Of a stretch of 63,513 nt of DNA, positions 1 through 8,502 are shown piece by piece (position 1 is the stretch's first letter; each line of letters begins with the position of its first letter). Made by a program: the position numbers and the translations under genes. Origin of the DNA: Bacteroidales bacterium (GTDB lineage Bacteria; Bacteroidota; Bacteroidia; Bacteroidales; Muribaculaceae); NCBI GenBank assembly GCA_014800535.1, contig JAAVFW010000008.1, positions 1 to 63,513 on the forward strand, given 5' to 3'. Below the pieces are notes generated by a model that was not told the DNA's origin, did no database searches, and was given only the letters and a program-made list of their open reading frames with translations.

Positions 1-2
1 AA

Positions 3-356
3 GAGAACGGACAATTAGCTGTGGAGAGCCTTTTTAATCATCTTACCCGTAAGGTTGTAGATAAAGAAACAAACCATCGGGAATTTGATATGAGCAGGTC
101 TCAGCGATTGCATTGGATATGCCATCATGTAGAGCAATTACTTCCGGATAATAGATTGTGTTTTTCGGTAGCAGAACCTCGAAGTGTAAGAACTTACATT
201 TACGATGTGGACGAAAAATATGTGATTGTATTAGAGCCGTTAAGGAATGGATCCGCGTATTATTTATTAACCGCTTACCCATTGGAGGGCAAGGATGCCG
301 CGAGAAACAAAATAATGAATAAGTATAGGCGCAGACGATTGCCGAACCTGCTATAA
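3..356 (+). CDS. C-terminal part of a nuclease/toxin-like protein (5' end outside window)
   Basis: The reading frame is open from the left edge and the only start near it is a GTG at 21, so this is probably the 3' end of a longer gene. The C-terminus carries YYLLTAYPL (about residues 80-88 counted from the GTG) followed by an Arg/Lys-rich tail. That arrangement resembles the C-terminal nuclease fold (barnase/EndoU/colicin E5/RelE-like, PBECR) at the end of phage head-morphogenesis and polymorphic-toxin proteins. A His-rich stretch (HWICHH, 31-36) lies upstream. Family assignment is by eye and tentative; an unrelated conserved protein is possible. A hairpin terminator follows directly. Confidence 0.5.
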   Translation, partial: ENGQLAVESLFNHLTRKVVDKETNHREFDMSRSQRLHWICHHVEQLLPDNRLCFSVAEPRSVRTYIYDVDEKYVIVLEPLRNGSAYYLLTAYPLEGKDAARNKIMNKYRRRRLPNLL

Positions 357-362
357 AAAGCA

Positions 363-393
363 AAAAACGCAGAGCATCAAGGCTTGCGTTTTT
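363..393. terminator. Rho-independent terminator
   Basis: A 9-bp inverted repeat, AAAAACGCA and TGCGTTTTT, separated by 13 nt and ending in a T run. It lies 7 bp after the partial gene and would stop transcription before the methyltransferase gene. Confidence 0.75.
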
Positions 394-510
394 CGATTTC
401 CTTTCCTCAAATGAGGAATGAACTCAGGTGCAAAGTTATTAATAATTTCGCTACCTACGAAATTATAACGAAGAAAAGTACGTTAAAGTTTATCAAAACA
501 CGATGTCAAA

Positions 511-1701
511 ATGTCTGAACAAGAGTTTATACTTCAAAATATTAATGCCGACCCTCTCTCATTACGTCTGAAATTCGCCGGTAAAGATGTTGGATTTAAT
601 CTTGAAAATGCCATCACTCAGATTGAAGCCCGCAAGAAATGCAGCAAGAAGCTCCCTCTGTTTCTCTCTTTTGAGGATTTCAGGTTTCCCTCGGTAGTAG
701 CAGCCGAACAGGCATCTGATCAGAGGGTTGCATCATTTCATGCAAAGTTATGCAAAGATTCAGAATCTCTTCTTGACATTACCGCCGGTCTTGGTATTGA
801 CGCAATGTCAATCAAACTTGAAAATCCTGATATTTCAATAACAGCAATTGAAAGGGATTTGAACAAGACGACGACTCTTGAAAACAATGCCGCAGCCATT
901 GGCATCAAATCAGGATTTAAAGTGATATGTGCAGACAGCATTTCCTTTATCCGACAAACAGACTCACATTTCGACATCCTCTTTGCCGATCCTGCCCGAA
1001 GAGACAATTCCAACGGCCGACTCTATGCACTTAAAGACTGTTCGCCTAATCTGATTGAATTGATGGCTGACATTTTCAGAGTTTCAAAACGATTCATCTT
1101 TAAGGTTTCTCCGATGCTTGACATTTCAGCAGTTATTAATGAGATTCCTGATGCAACCGCCGTATATGCTGTTTCAGTCAAAGGGGAACTGAAGGAACTT
1201 CTCATAACAGGCGAAAAAGGGGGAAAGCTTGAAAAGATGTCATCAATCATGATTTATGATGACGATTCACTTGAAGAGTTTGAGTTCTCTCCGGAACTAC
1301 GCAATATTCCAGCTCCCATCGTTTCATCGCCTGAAACCATAAAACCCGGCATGTTTCTCTATGAGCCGGATGCCTCGATTATGAAATTCGGATGCTGGGG
1401 TGTGTTAACCTCCAGATTTCCGGGGCTGCTCAAACTCGCCCCGAATACTTCCCTATTCATTTCCGAATGGGAATACCTCTGCTTTCCGGGGAGAGTGACA
1501 AGAATTGATACTATTGTCACTAAGAAAGAGCTTAAATCACTGAAGGGGAAACAGCTCAATGTGACATGTCGTAACTATCCACTCTCCACGAATGAACTGA
1601 AGAAAAAAATCGCCACCAAAGATGGCGGCGATAAATTTCTTTATGGTGTCGGATGCGGCGTTCAAAACCGTCCGATTCTATTATTGTCCGTTAGAATTTA
1701 A
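511..1701 (+). CDS. THUMP-like class I SAM-dependent methyltransferase
   Basis: A 396-residue protein with a Rossmann-type methyltransferase core. The SAM-binding motif is LLDITAGLGID (about 87-97) and the motif IV equivalent is FADPARRD (about 158-165). The DPAR-type motif and the C-terminal extension match the Bacteroidota family annotated as THUMP-like domain methyltransferase, related to RNA N2-guanine methyltransferases. An RNA substrate is therefore likely, but the exact modified base cannot be read from sequence. It is a single gene; its 3' end overlaps the convergent OmpP1-like gene by 11 bp. Length is normal for the family. Confidence 0.75.
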   Translation: MSEQEFILQNINADPLSLRLKFAGKDVGFNLENAITQIEARKKCSKKLPLFLSFEDFRFPSVVAAEQASDQRVASFHAKLCKDSESLLDITAGLGIDAMSIKLENPDISITAIERDLNKTTTLENNAAAIGIKSGFKVICADSISFIRQTDSHFDILFADPARRDNSNGRLYALKDCSPNLIELMADIFRVSKRFIFKVSPMLDISAVINEIPDATAVYAVSVKGELKELLITGEKGGKLEKMSSIMIYDDDSLEEFEFSPELRNIPAPIVSSPETIKPGMFLYEPDASIMKFGCWGVLTSRFPGLLKLAPNTSLFISEWEYLCFPGRVTRIDTIVTKKELKSLKGKQLNVTCRNYPLSTNELKKKIATKDGGDKFLYGVGCGVQNRPILLLSVRI

Positions 1702-3391
1702 ATCCCATTGACAACACTATCTGGTTGTTGTTAAGCGACAGCTTCGACGAGGGTGACTGTATTGATGAAGTCGGGTCAGGCGTGAAAGCATGATACTCGG
1801 CTTCTTTATGTTTGTAGATATATGCCAAGTCTACATAAAAACCGCCTGTCTTATAACCCAAACCACATGTCACATAGTTGGTCGTGTTGTCGAAACGATA
1901 GGCCGGATTAGTGCCGACAGTATAGATTGTCTCTGCATTATTTCTTGCAGATGCTCTCACAGGCGACGACACATAGTTATAACCGGCTCTGACACTGAAA
2001 TTATCGGTCACACGGAACTCGGCTCCGATTCGGAGATTATAAGATGTCTGATAATATTGTTCAATGTCCTGATTGGTATTGGCAAAACTTTCAGGACTTC
2101 TTGTGGCTGCTCCGCCCTGACCTTCTGCTGTCGGACGATACCAGCTCCACCAGTCATCGTAGCCCCAGCCATTATCATAACCCCAATCATAGACGTAAGG
2201 ATTCTGATCACTGAAATTCATGGTGTTGAAAGCCTCCCATTCAAAGTCAGCCGAGAGAATCAGACGATTAGCGATAACACCGGCGGCACTGAACATAAAT
2301 CTCCACGGTGTCTGGAAATTGTAATTGTTATAGCCGGGATTACCATTATTGGTAATTGCACTCGCAGGAGCAAAATCTCTTGAGGGGTCGTTGAAATTGA
2401 TGCGTCCCTGATATGACTCAGAAACGCTATACCATGTCGGAGTGTGGAAAGCAAAACCAAGACGTAATTCCTGAATAGGCTTTACAATCACACCGAGTTT
2501 ATAGTTGAAACCGTTGGCAGATGCAGTGTAGCCGTTTCCAAGCGTCCAAGTCGAATTTGCAATTTCTTCACCATTGACGTAGGCATTGTCAAGACTCTCG
2601 CTCCACATCGTCGACTGTGAATAGTTCATATTGATGATTCCGAAGTCCATACCCCAGAACACAATATTGTTAATATTACCACCAAGCGCGATGTTATATT
2701 CGTTAACACCTCCGCTTTCGGTCACGTCAAAGGTTCCGCTTCCTGATGTACCGTTGCCAAACTGACCATCCCACACCGGATAATCAGGGTTGCCGGAGGG
2801 AGTAATCAGGTAACTGTCATATCCGAGGATAGGCAACCAACCCGGCGCTATTCCTCCATCCTGAGGATTGTAAGGGTTATAATCGCTTGTCGATGTCAAA
2901 TCACCGACAGTGTACTCTGAGCCGTTGGCGAGTCCGGCAACATAATTTGACATTGATGTCTGAAGATTCCCTATGCTTCCACGATAACGACGGTTGAACG
3001 AGGCCGCCTTATTGTATGTAAAACCAAGGTTGAAATTCGGAATTGCAGATGATCCGAGTCTCCATGTAGCGACGCCACCGATGTTATTCAGCAAAAACTT
3101 AGTCTGATTCTGACCAACGGTTAACCCGGAAGAATTTGAAGTTGCACGCTGGCAATCGAGGTCAACCGTAAAACCTATTTCCGAATGACGGTAGACACCA
3201 ATACCTGCCGGGTTTTGCGACAAAGTAGACAAATCACCGCCCAACGCTCCGAATGCACCACCCATCGACATGAATCTGGCTGTACCCTTCAAGTCGGTCT
3301 GAGAGAAATTATATCCGTCGGTTGCTCCCTGAGCTGAGGCGACCAGCGGTAAGGTCAGAAGTGCCGCAGCTGCTGCAATATGCTTTTTCAT
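1691..3391 (-). CDS. OmpP1/FadL-family outer-membrane transport protein
   Basis: A 566-residue protein with an N-terminal signal peptide (MKKHIAAAAALLTLPLVASA) and the family's hallmark N-terminal region: ARFMSMGGAFGALGGDLSTL, then NPAGIGVY. The remainder is rich in alternating aromatic/polar beta-strand segments and ends with a terminal Phe (MGFKF), as expected for a beta-barrel assembled by BAM. The FadL/OmpP1/TodX family forms outer-membrane channels for hydrophobic substrates; the substrate here is unknown. A Trp/Tyr/Gly-rich loop near residue 400 is specific to this protein. It is monocistronic and convergent with the methyltransferase gene. Confidence 0.85.
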   Translation of the reverse strand: MKKHIAAAAALLTLPLVASAQGATDGYNFSQTDLKGTARFMSMGGAFGALGGDLSTLSQNPAGIGVYRHSEIGFTVDLDCQRATSNSSGLTVGQNQTKFLLNNIGGVATWRLGSSAIPNFNLGFTYNKAASFNRRYRGSIGNLQTSMSNYVAGLANGSEYTVGDLTSTSDYNPYNPQDGGIAPGWLPILGYDSYLITPSGNPDYPVWDGQFGNGTSGSGTFDVTESGGVNEYNIALGGNINNIVFWGMDFGIINMNYSQSTMWSESLDNAYVNGEEIANSTWTLGNGYTASANGFNYKLGVIVKPIQELRLGFAFHTPTWYSVSESYQGRINFNDPSRDFAPASAITNNGNPGYNNYNFQTPWRFMFSAAGVIANRLILSADFEWEAFNTMNFSDQNPYVYDWGYDNGWGYDDWWSWYRPTAEGQGGAATRSPESFANTNQDIEQYYQTSYNLRIGAEFRVTDNFSVRAGYNYVSSPVRASARNNAETIYTVGTNPAYRFDNTTNYVTCGLGYKTGGFYVDLAYIYKHKEAEYHAFTPDPTSSIQSPSSKLSLNNNQIVLSMGFKF

Positions 3392-3445
3392 AGACTCATT
3401 ACGTTTAATCCTGTTTGTTTATATCTTTAGCTCTCAGTCGCATAA

Positions 3446-4702
3446 TCATCTGCGACCTCCACGACCTCCTGATGAAGCTCCGCGGCTACCGCCACCTCCA
3501 CCGTAGGAGCGATGGCTTCCCGATGATGAACTTGAACGGTTGTAAGACGAACCGGATGATGAGCGGTTGTAAGATGAATTCGTTGTCGTACTTCTATGCG
3601 ATGACGAATTATTTGTGCTCACACCGGAGTTGCGATTCGTAGTGGTAGTGGTTGTAGTTCGATGTGAATTGCTTCCACTGCTCGATCCGCCATAGTTATT
3701 GCCATTGTTTACACTACCGGAGTTTCGGTTAGGAGTCGAAGTGGTTGTTCCGTAACGACGATGACCGGTGTTGTCAACCGTAGCCTTCTGATTAGACTGT
3801 CCGTTATAATTTCCATAGCGGTTGCCACTTGTATTATTTACAGGTGTGGTGGGCGTTCTGTGAGAATTGTTCGGATTGTAGGAAGGTGCGGTCGATGTGT
3901 GATTACCCCATGAGCCTGTTCCATCAACTCCCGGACGACCGTTGTGCGACGGGTATCGTCCGCCACCGTTTCCTCCGTTGTAGTTTCCACCTGCCCATCC
4001 CGGAGCAATATGACCGTTGTTATATCTTCCGTTGGGACGATAATCAGGATAAGAACCGGGACGAGGAGGTCTTACACCCCATGAAGGACCCCAACCCCAA
4101 CTCGGTCCCCAGCTCGGACCCCAACTCGGTCCCCAACTCCACGAAGGGCCCCAGCCCCAGCTTGAACCCCAACCCCAATTCCATGAAGAACCCCAATACC
4201 AGGGATTTCCCCATGAATAGCCGATTGAGAATGGTCCCCAGTTCCAGCCAATTGAGAAATAAGGGCTACCCCATGACCAACCATAATTATATGGCACCCA
4301 GTCATTATAATAGGCAGGTACGAAATATGGCTGACCATAGCTGTTTAACTCTATCTGCACATTTCCATAACTGTTATTAAGGACATCTGCAAGCAAATCA
4401 GCATTGTCAACTATGATAGTCGGGTTGTAATATTTCTGTATCGCCTGAGTATATACAAAATCATCGTCTGTTCCGGTGCGATAACCTATGGTATCTATAT
4501 CCGAAACATAATATTGACCTCGGCGATTATAAGCGTCGACGTCCATATCCGCCATATTACTTATATATGTAGATTTCTGCTTCTTTGTGTTTGAAGTCTT
4601 TTCCTTCGACGGATTATAATAGATGTCGTCAAATTCGTCGTAGGCAAGAAGAGTCGGAACACATAAAGCTGCGACAAGTGTCAAGGTGAATATTCTTTTC
4701 AT
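3446..4702 (-). CDS. Secreted low-complexity Trp/Gly/Ser-rich protein
   Basis: Start taken at MKRIFTLTLVAALCVPTLLA, a clear signal peptide; two codons upstream another ATG exists. After a normal-looking domain of about 120 residues the protein becomes extremely biased. A Trp-Gly-Pro-Ser block (repeats of GPSWG and WNWG, about 140-210) is followed by Gly/Asn/Tyr-rich sequence, then Thr/Ser/Asn runs and a Gly/Arg-rich tail (GGRGGRR). I do not recognise a catalytic domain. The composition suggests an exported, surface-exposed or matrix-like protein with aromatic repeats. Codon periodicity and the signal peptide support it as real despite overlapping open frames on both strands. Confidence 0.75.
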   Translation of the reverse strand: MKRIFTLTLVAALCVPTLLAYDEFDDIYYNPSKEKTSNTKKQKSTYISNMADMDVDAYNRRGQYYVSDIDTIGYRTGTDDDFVYTQAIQKYYNPTIIVDNADLLADVLNNSYGNVQIELNSYGQPYFVPAYYNDWVPYNYGWSWGSPYFSIGWNWGPFSIGYSWGNPWYWGSSWNWGWGSSWGWGPSWSWGPSWGPSWGPSWGWGPSWGVRPPRPGSYPDYRPNGRYNNGHIAPGWAGGNYNGGNGGGRYPSHNGRPGVDGTGSWGNHTSTAPSYNPNNSHRTPTTPVNNTSGNRYGNYNGQSNQKATVDNTGHRRYGTTTSTPNRNSGSVNNGNNYGGSSSGSNSHRTTTTTTTNRNSGVSTNNSSSHRSTTTNSSYNRSSSGSSYNRSSSSSGSHRSYGGGGGSRGASSGGRGGRR

Positions 4703-4871
4703 AACCAAGTCTGTTTTTTCTTATTATGATTGACCCGCCGATTTTTGGTTTACTCTATTTCTGTTAATTATTGTTAACCGAAACATTAAGTAATCAATAG
4801 CTGTGGAATCTTACATCTATAACAACCGGATTACTTTGTAAGTTTTAAGTAAGTTTCAATAAATATAACAT

Positions 4872-5618
4872 TTAAAACCGAAGGTAAAGTTCCTTGCAAA
4901 GCTTAACATACTCATCGGTATAGTCTCCGCGGGAATTTTCGATTATAAGTTCCTCACTTTCCTGATTCTCCGCCACATCAGATGCGGTTAGAGAGCAATC
5001 TTTTTCTGCCATCTCCACCAACAAACGTTTCGGTGAGGAATTTGCGTTTCCTCTCATGCGGCACCTTCTTATAATCCTCATCCCGTTTTCGTCAGCGGCA
5101 GCATCGATTCGACTCTCGAATTCAACCGGAAGAATCATTGCAATCACACCGCCGGGCTCAAGCAACCGCTTTCCATAACATATAAGAGAGAAAGGGGAAA
5201 GAACGTCCTGATGCCGCGCCCTCATGCGTGCAGACAGACCGGCATCTCCACCACTGTCGAAATAAGGGGGATTGGATATAATAAGATTAAACTTCTCGTC
5301 AGTCTCGACGGCAAACTGAGAAAAATCAGTTTGTATTCCCTTCACCCTGTTTCGCCATGGAGACATTTCAAAGTTTTCATTTGCCTCCCTGATAGAGTTT
5401 TCGTCAATATCTATTGCCGTTATCTGACAATCTCCGGAAAGTTGAGCGGCTATGAGTGCGATAACTCCGCAACCTGTGCCAACATCCAATATTTTTCCAT
5501 GCGAAGGATACCGGGTCCATGCGCCAAGCAAAACAGCATCCACACCGACATGCATCGAACTCACCTCATGCTTAACTGAAAATTGCTTGAAGCGGAAACA
5601 GTAATTCTTTTTTTTCAT
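4872..5618 (-). CDS. trmN6: tRNA1(Val) (adenine(37)-N6)-methyltransferase (TrmN6/YfiC family)
   Basis: A 248-residue class I methyltransferase. The SAM loop is DVGTGCGVIAL (about 45-55), the acidic ribose-binding motif is AIDIDENSI (about 68-76), and the N6-adenine methyltransferase signature NPPYF is at about 116-120. The N-terminus (FRFKQFSVKHEVSSMHVGVD) matches the YfiC family, which modifies A37 of tRNA1Val. The gene overlaps the upstream yraN-like gene by 4 bp, so the two are translationally coupled. Length is standard for the family. Confidence 0.85.
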   Translation of the reverse strand: MKKKNYCFRFKQFSVKHEVSSMHVGVDAVLLGAWTRYPSHGKILDVGTGCGVIALIAAQLSGDCQITAIDIDENSIREANENFEMSPWRNRVKGIQTDFSQFAVETDEKFNLIISNPPYFDSGGDAGLSARMRARHQDVLSPFSLICYGKRLLEPGGVIAMILPVEFESRIDAAADENGMRIIRRCRMRGNANSSPKRLLVEMAEKDCSLTASDVAENQESEELIIENSRGDYTDEYVKLCKELYLRF

Positions 5619-5941
5619 GAGTAAGGTGGTAAGAAAGCATCCTCAATATATTCCAGCTTGTAATCATCCGGTGTGCCGGTGACAAGAGCTATGTCAAACC
5701 GATACTCATACATCTCGTCGAGACCTCTCAAATAAGAATCTGCAGCGCGCACTATGTTTCTTATTTTTTTCATATCGACAGCATCAATCGGGTCATAGTC
5801 GTCATTTTGACGCCCTTTGACTTCTACGAATGCAATAACACCCTCTTTCTGAACAATTAAGTCAACCTCCTTATGCGAATGAGGAGGGCGCCAGTTTCGT
5901 TCACGCACGGTGAACCCTCTGCAAACAAGATGTTCTGTCAC
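5615..5941 (-). CDS. YraN (UPF0102) family endonuclease-like protein
   Basis: The core matches the YraN/UPF0102 family: RNWR, EVDLIVQKEGVIAFVEVKGR (Glu-x-Asp then Glu-Val-Lys, the PD-(D/E)XK-like centre), and a C-terminal helical part. The only canonical start in frame is the GTG at 5941. Yet the frame stays open 84 bp further upstream and encodes residues that fit the family's usual N-terminal helix (AKKWGVFCEQVV), with no ATG, GTG or TTG there. Either the GTG is used and the protein is short, or the true start has been lost or uses a rare codon. It lies between nadC and trmN6. Confidence 0.75.
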   Translation of the reverse strand: MTEHLVCRGFTVRERNWRPPHSHKEVDLIVQKEGVIAFVEVKGRQNDDYDPIDAVDMKKIRNIVRAADSYLRGLDEMYEYRFDIALVTGTPDDYKLEYIEDAFLPPYS

Positions 5942-6010
5942 AACCTGTTCGCAGAAGACTCCCCATTTCTTTGCTTTTTCCTTTTTACTTTTTATATCGC
6001 TTTTGTTTTT

Positions 6011-6037
6011 AAGGAAGTTTCAATAATTAGCTTCTTC
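6011..6037. repeat. Dispersed intergenic hairpin repeat, copy 1
   Basis: Imperfect inverted repeat with GGAAG and CTTCT arms around the core TTTCAATAATTAG. It shares its core with copies at 6906-6932 and 44947-44973, and the arms change in a compensating way. It sits at the nadC stop codon. Confidence 0.6.
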
Positions 6038-6887
6038 ACTTAATAGCCTTGAACGACATGTCAAGTCCCTTCACACTGTGGGTCAACGCACCCACTGAGA
6101 TGAAATCCACTCCGGTTTCACCATACTGACGCAGATTCTCGATTGTGATGCCACCGGATGATTCTGTTTCCACTCTTCCGTCAACCAGCTTGACTGCCTC
6201 CTTAGTGAGTTCAGGAGTGAAATTATCAAACATGATGCGGTCTACACCGCCATGTTCCAATGCTCTGCGAATGTCATCAAGCGAACGGCACTCAACCTCA
6301 ATCTTCAGATCCTTACCTTTTTCCTTGCAATAAGCTTGTGCACGATCAATAGCTTTCTCAAGGCCTCCTGCAAAATCCTCATGATTGTCTTTAATCAGAA
6401 TCATATCAAACAGGCCAATGCGATGATTCTTACCGCCTCCAAGCGCAACTGCCTCCTTTTCAAGCATTCGCATACCGGGAGTGGTCTTGCGTGTGTCAAG
6501 AACCTTGGTGTGAAGACCCTCAAGTTCCTTCTGATAACGAGCGGTCATGGTCGCAACTCCGCTCATGCGTTGCATTATGTTGAGCATCGTGCGCTCTGCA
6601 ATTAGCAATGCACGCACCGGACCACGCGCGATAAATGCAACATCACCCGGCTTGACAGGTGTTCCATCCTTAATAAACACCTCAACCTCAATCGAGGGGT
6701 CAACTTTATGAAGCACCTTCAGAGCCACGTCAACACCGGCAAGAATACCCTCCTCTTTGATTATCAGCTGAGAAGCTCCCATGGCTTCAGCCGGGATGGT
6801 TGAGAGGGTCGTATGGTCGCCATCTCCTATATCTTCAAGAAATGCGAGCTCAAGAAGAGCGTCGATCAATTCATCCTTTGTTTTCAT
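6036..6887 (-). CDS. nadC: Nicotinate-nucleotide pyrophosphorylase (carboxylating), quinolinate phosphoribosyltransferase
   Basis: A 283-residue NadC: it converts quinolinate and PRPP to nicotinate mononucleotide, CO2 and PPi in de novo NAD synthesis. Signatures are EDIGDGDHTT near the N-terminus, RMSGVATMT, DTRKTTPGMR, LGGGKNHRIGLFDMILIKDNH-type substrate and metal residues, and VECRSLDDI then MFDNF toward the C-terminus. Length and motifs are complete. It is flanked on both sides by copies of a short hairpin repeat. The rest of the NAD pathway (nadA, nadB) is not adjacent. Transcription is divergent from rlmH. Confidence 0.95.
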   Translation of the reverse strand: MKTKDELIDALLELAFLEDIGDGDHTTLSTIPAEAMGASQLIIKEEGILAGVDVALKVLHKVDPSIEVEVFIKDGTPVKPGDVAFIARGPVRALLIAERTMLNIMQRMSGVATMTARYQKELEGLHTKVLDTRKTTPGMRMLEKEAVALGGGKNHRIGLFDMILIKDNHEDFAGGLEKAIDRAQAYCKEKGKDLKIEVECRSLDDIRRALEHGGVDRIMFDNFTPELTKEAVKLVDGRVETESSGGITIENLRQYGETGVDFISVGALTHSVKGLDMSFKAIK

Positions 6888-6905
6888 ATCTTGTTTCGTT
6901 CTTTT

Positions 6906-6932
6906 AAGTAAGTTTAAATAATTAGCTTACTT
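6906..6932. repeat. Dispersed intergenic hairpin repeat, copy 2
   Basis: Perfect 7-bp arms AAGTAAG and CTTACTT around TTTAAATAATTAG. Same core as the copy at 6011, but different arms. It lies 19 bp upstream of the nadC start, within the nadC-rlmH intergenic region. Confidence 0.65.
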
Positions 6933-6963
6933 ATGTCGTTTTCTGTGTATGACTAATTTTTAT

Positions 6964-6971
6964 TAATTTTG
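6964..6971 (+). promoter_or_regulatory. Bacteroidota -7 promoter element for rlmH
   Basis: TAATTTTG matches the TAnnTTTG consensus, 27 bp before the rlmH start. No clear TTTG at -33, so moderate support. Confidence 0.5.
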
Positions 6972-6998
6972 TGCGAATATACAAAAAAACTTTGAATT

Positions 6999-7472
6999 AT
7001 GGATATTCAATTGCTGACAGTCGGGAAAACAACCACAGATTACATTTCAAAAGGAATCGACATCTATACTTCCAGGCTGCGCCATTACATTCCATTCTCC
7101 ATTAACACTATCGGCGACATTAAAGGGAGCCGGAAAATGACAGAACAACAGATCAAGGAAGCTGAGGGAAAAGAGATTCTAAACTCCGTCTCACCCTCTG
7201 ACCTGGTGATTCTTCTTGATGAACGAGGAACACAATACACTTCCATGCAATTTTCCGATTTCATTCAGAAACAGATGCTTTCCGGTCGTAAACGCACAAT
7301 TTTCGTTGTCGGAGGCCCCTACGGCTTCTCCGATGCTGTCTATCAGCGTGCAAATGGGAAAATATCATTCTCTAAAATGACCTTCAGTCATGAAATGATT
7401 CGCCTTTTCTTTGTTGAACAGATTTACAGGGCAATGACAATCCTGCGTGGCGAACCCTATCATCATGAGTAA
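6999..7472 (+). CDS. rlmH: 23S rRNA (pseudouridine1915-N3)-methyltransferase RlmH
   Basis: A 157-residue SPOUT-class methyltransferase that N3-methylates pseudouridine 1915 in helix 69 of 23S rRNA. Family signatures are visible: VILLDERGTQYTS (about 68-80), FVVGGPYGFSD (about 103-113, the knotted SAM site) and the C-terminal EQIYRAMTILRGEPYHHE. Length is exactly that of the family. Its last 10 bp overlap the convergent glycosyltransferase gene. A -7 promoter element lies 27 bp upstream. Confidence 0.95.
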   Translation: MDIQLLTVGKTTTDYISKGIDIYTSRLRHYIPFSINTIGDIKGSRKMTEQQIKEAEGKEILNSVSPSDLVILLDERGTQYTSMQFSDFIQKQMLSGRKRTIFVVGGPYGFSDAVYQRANGKISFSKMTFSHEMIRLFFVEQIYRAMTILRGEPYHHE

Positions 7473-8500
7473 GTACGACGCAGAAGCCATCTCAGAATAC
7501 TTCTCGGAAGAAGGATAACCGCAAGCGCACCTAAATGATTTTTACGGCGAGACCGTCTGTTAAAGAGTATGTAAAGTGAATTTCTTCTTATGAATTGTTC
7601 GCATTTTTCAGCAATATCCGTATAAGTAGTATCCCTGTTAGACACGAGCAGTCCGAGAATGTTGTAGTTTGCTGCGAAACGACGGTCATGAGCAGCTTTA
7701 TATAGGGAATGTGCCGAAATTCCATCTTCAATTGTTTCCCCTGATTCCTCCCTCTTTATCATTTCCCGAAAATCATTACATATCCTTTCGGTCACTTTCA
7801 ACACATCGAGGCGATGAACTGAAAATTCGTGAATCTGGCTTTCCTCTCTGATACGGTAAATATAGACCGGAAGGGAATATCTCACATATTTCTTCGCACG
7901 CATAGCAACGCGATAGAACACACTTAAATCTTCATAAATCTCACCGGCAGGCATACGGATCCCCTCCCAAAGAGAGCGACGGTAAAGTTTTCCATATAGT
8001 GATGAGTCAATCCCGTCCTGATACAGACTTCTTCTTGCTGCTTCCCTCCCGCTCATTTCAACCACACTCCCATCGCTGATGGTTTCTGCCGCTGCAATTT
8101 CCACATCAAAAGAAAGTGTCGCGCTATCTTCAGCATGAATAATGTCACCTTCAATAATATCACAATCTTCCTCACGGGCTTTTCTCAGCAATTTTTTTAA
8201 GGCACCGGGCACAACAAAATCATCAGAATCTACAAAGAAAACCCAGTCTCCCATCGCCACATCAAGAGCAACGTTACGAGCCACAGACACCCCGCTGTTA
8301 GGAATCGTTATCACCTTAAGAATGTCATTTTTAAGCGCATATCGACTCAGGATGTCGGGCGTTCCATCCCGGCTTCCGTCATCAACAACTATACATTCCT
8401 TTATCAGTCCTCCCTGATGCTTAAGAACAGAATCAAGTGCCTCCTCAATCCATTTCTCTGCATTATAAGCCGGGATAACTACTGAAATTTCATTTGACAT
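7463..8500 (-). CDS. Family 2 glycosyltransferase
   Basis: A 345-residue GT-A fold enzyme. The N-terminus is ISVVIPAYNAEKWIEEALDS with the nucleotide-binding Asp pair VVDDGSRDGT (about 38-47), and the metal-binding FVDSDD motif is at about 91-96. GT2 enzymes transfer a sugar from a nucleotide sugar to glycan or lipid acceptors; the acceptor cannot be inferred. The C-terminus ends with a basic amphipathic segment rather than transmembrane helices. It is separated by 2 bp from the upstream DoxX-type gene and probably cotranscribed with it and the DUF1599 gene. Confidence 0.85.
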   Translation of the reverse strand: MSNEISVVIPAYNAEKWIEEALDSVLKHQGGLIKECIVVDDGSRDGTPDILSRYALKNDILKVITIPNSGVSVARNVALDVAMGDWVFFVDSDDFVVPGALKKLLRKAREEDCDIIEGDIIHAEDSATLSFDVEIAAAETISDGSVVEMSGREAARRSLYQDGIDSSLYGKLYRRSLWEGIRMPAGEIYEDLSVFYRVAMRAKKYVRYSLPVYIYRIREESQIHEFSVHRLDVLKVTERICNDFREMIKREESGETIEDGISAHSLYKAAHDRRFAANYNILGLLVSNRDTTYTDIAEKCEQFIRRNSLYILFNRRSRRKNHLGALAVILLPRSILRWLLRRTYS

Positions 8501-8502
8501 CC

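Noticed and set aside
1790..2383. 197-codon open frame on the plus strand
   Set aside because: Lies entirely inside the OmpP1-like gene on the other strand; composition (Cys/Ile-rich) is that of an antisense shadow.
3829..4380. 183-codon plus-strand frame
   Set aside because: Antisense of the Trp/Gly-repeat region; its Pro/Asn/Ser repeats are simply the complementary reading of those codons.
4741..4800. GTTTACT followed by AT-rich sequence as another ECF-like motif
   Set aside because: Wrong strand relative to the neighbouring gene and no GGTATT box at 13-14 nt.
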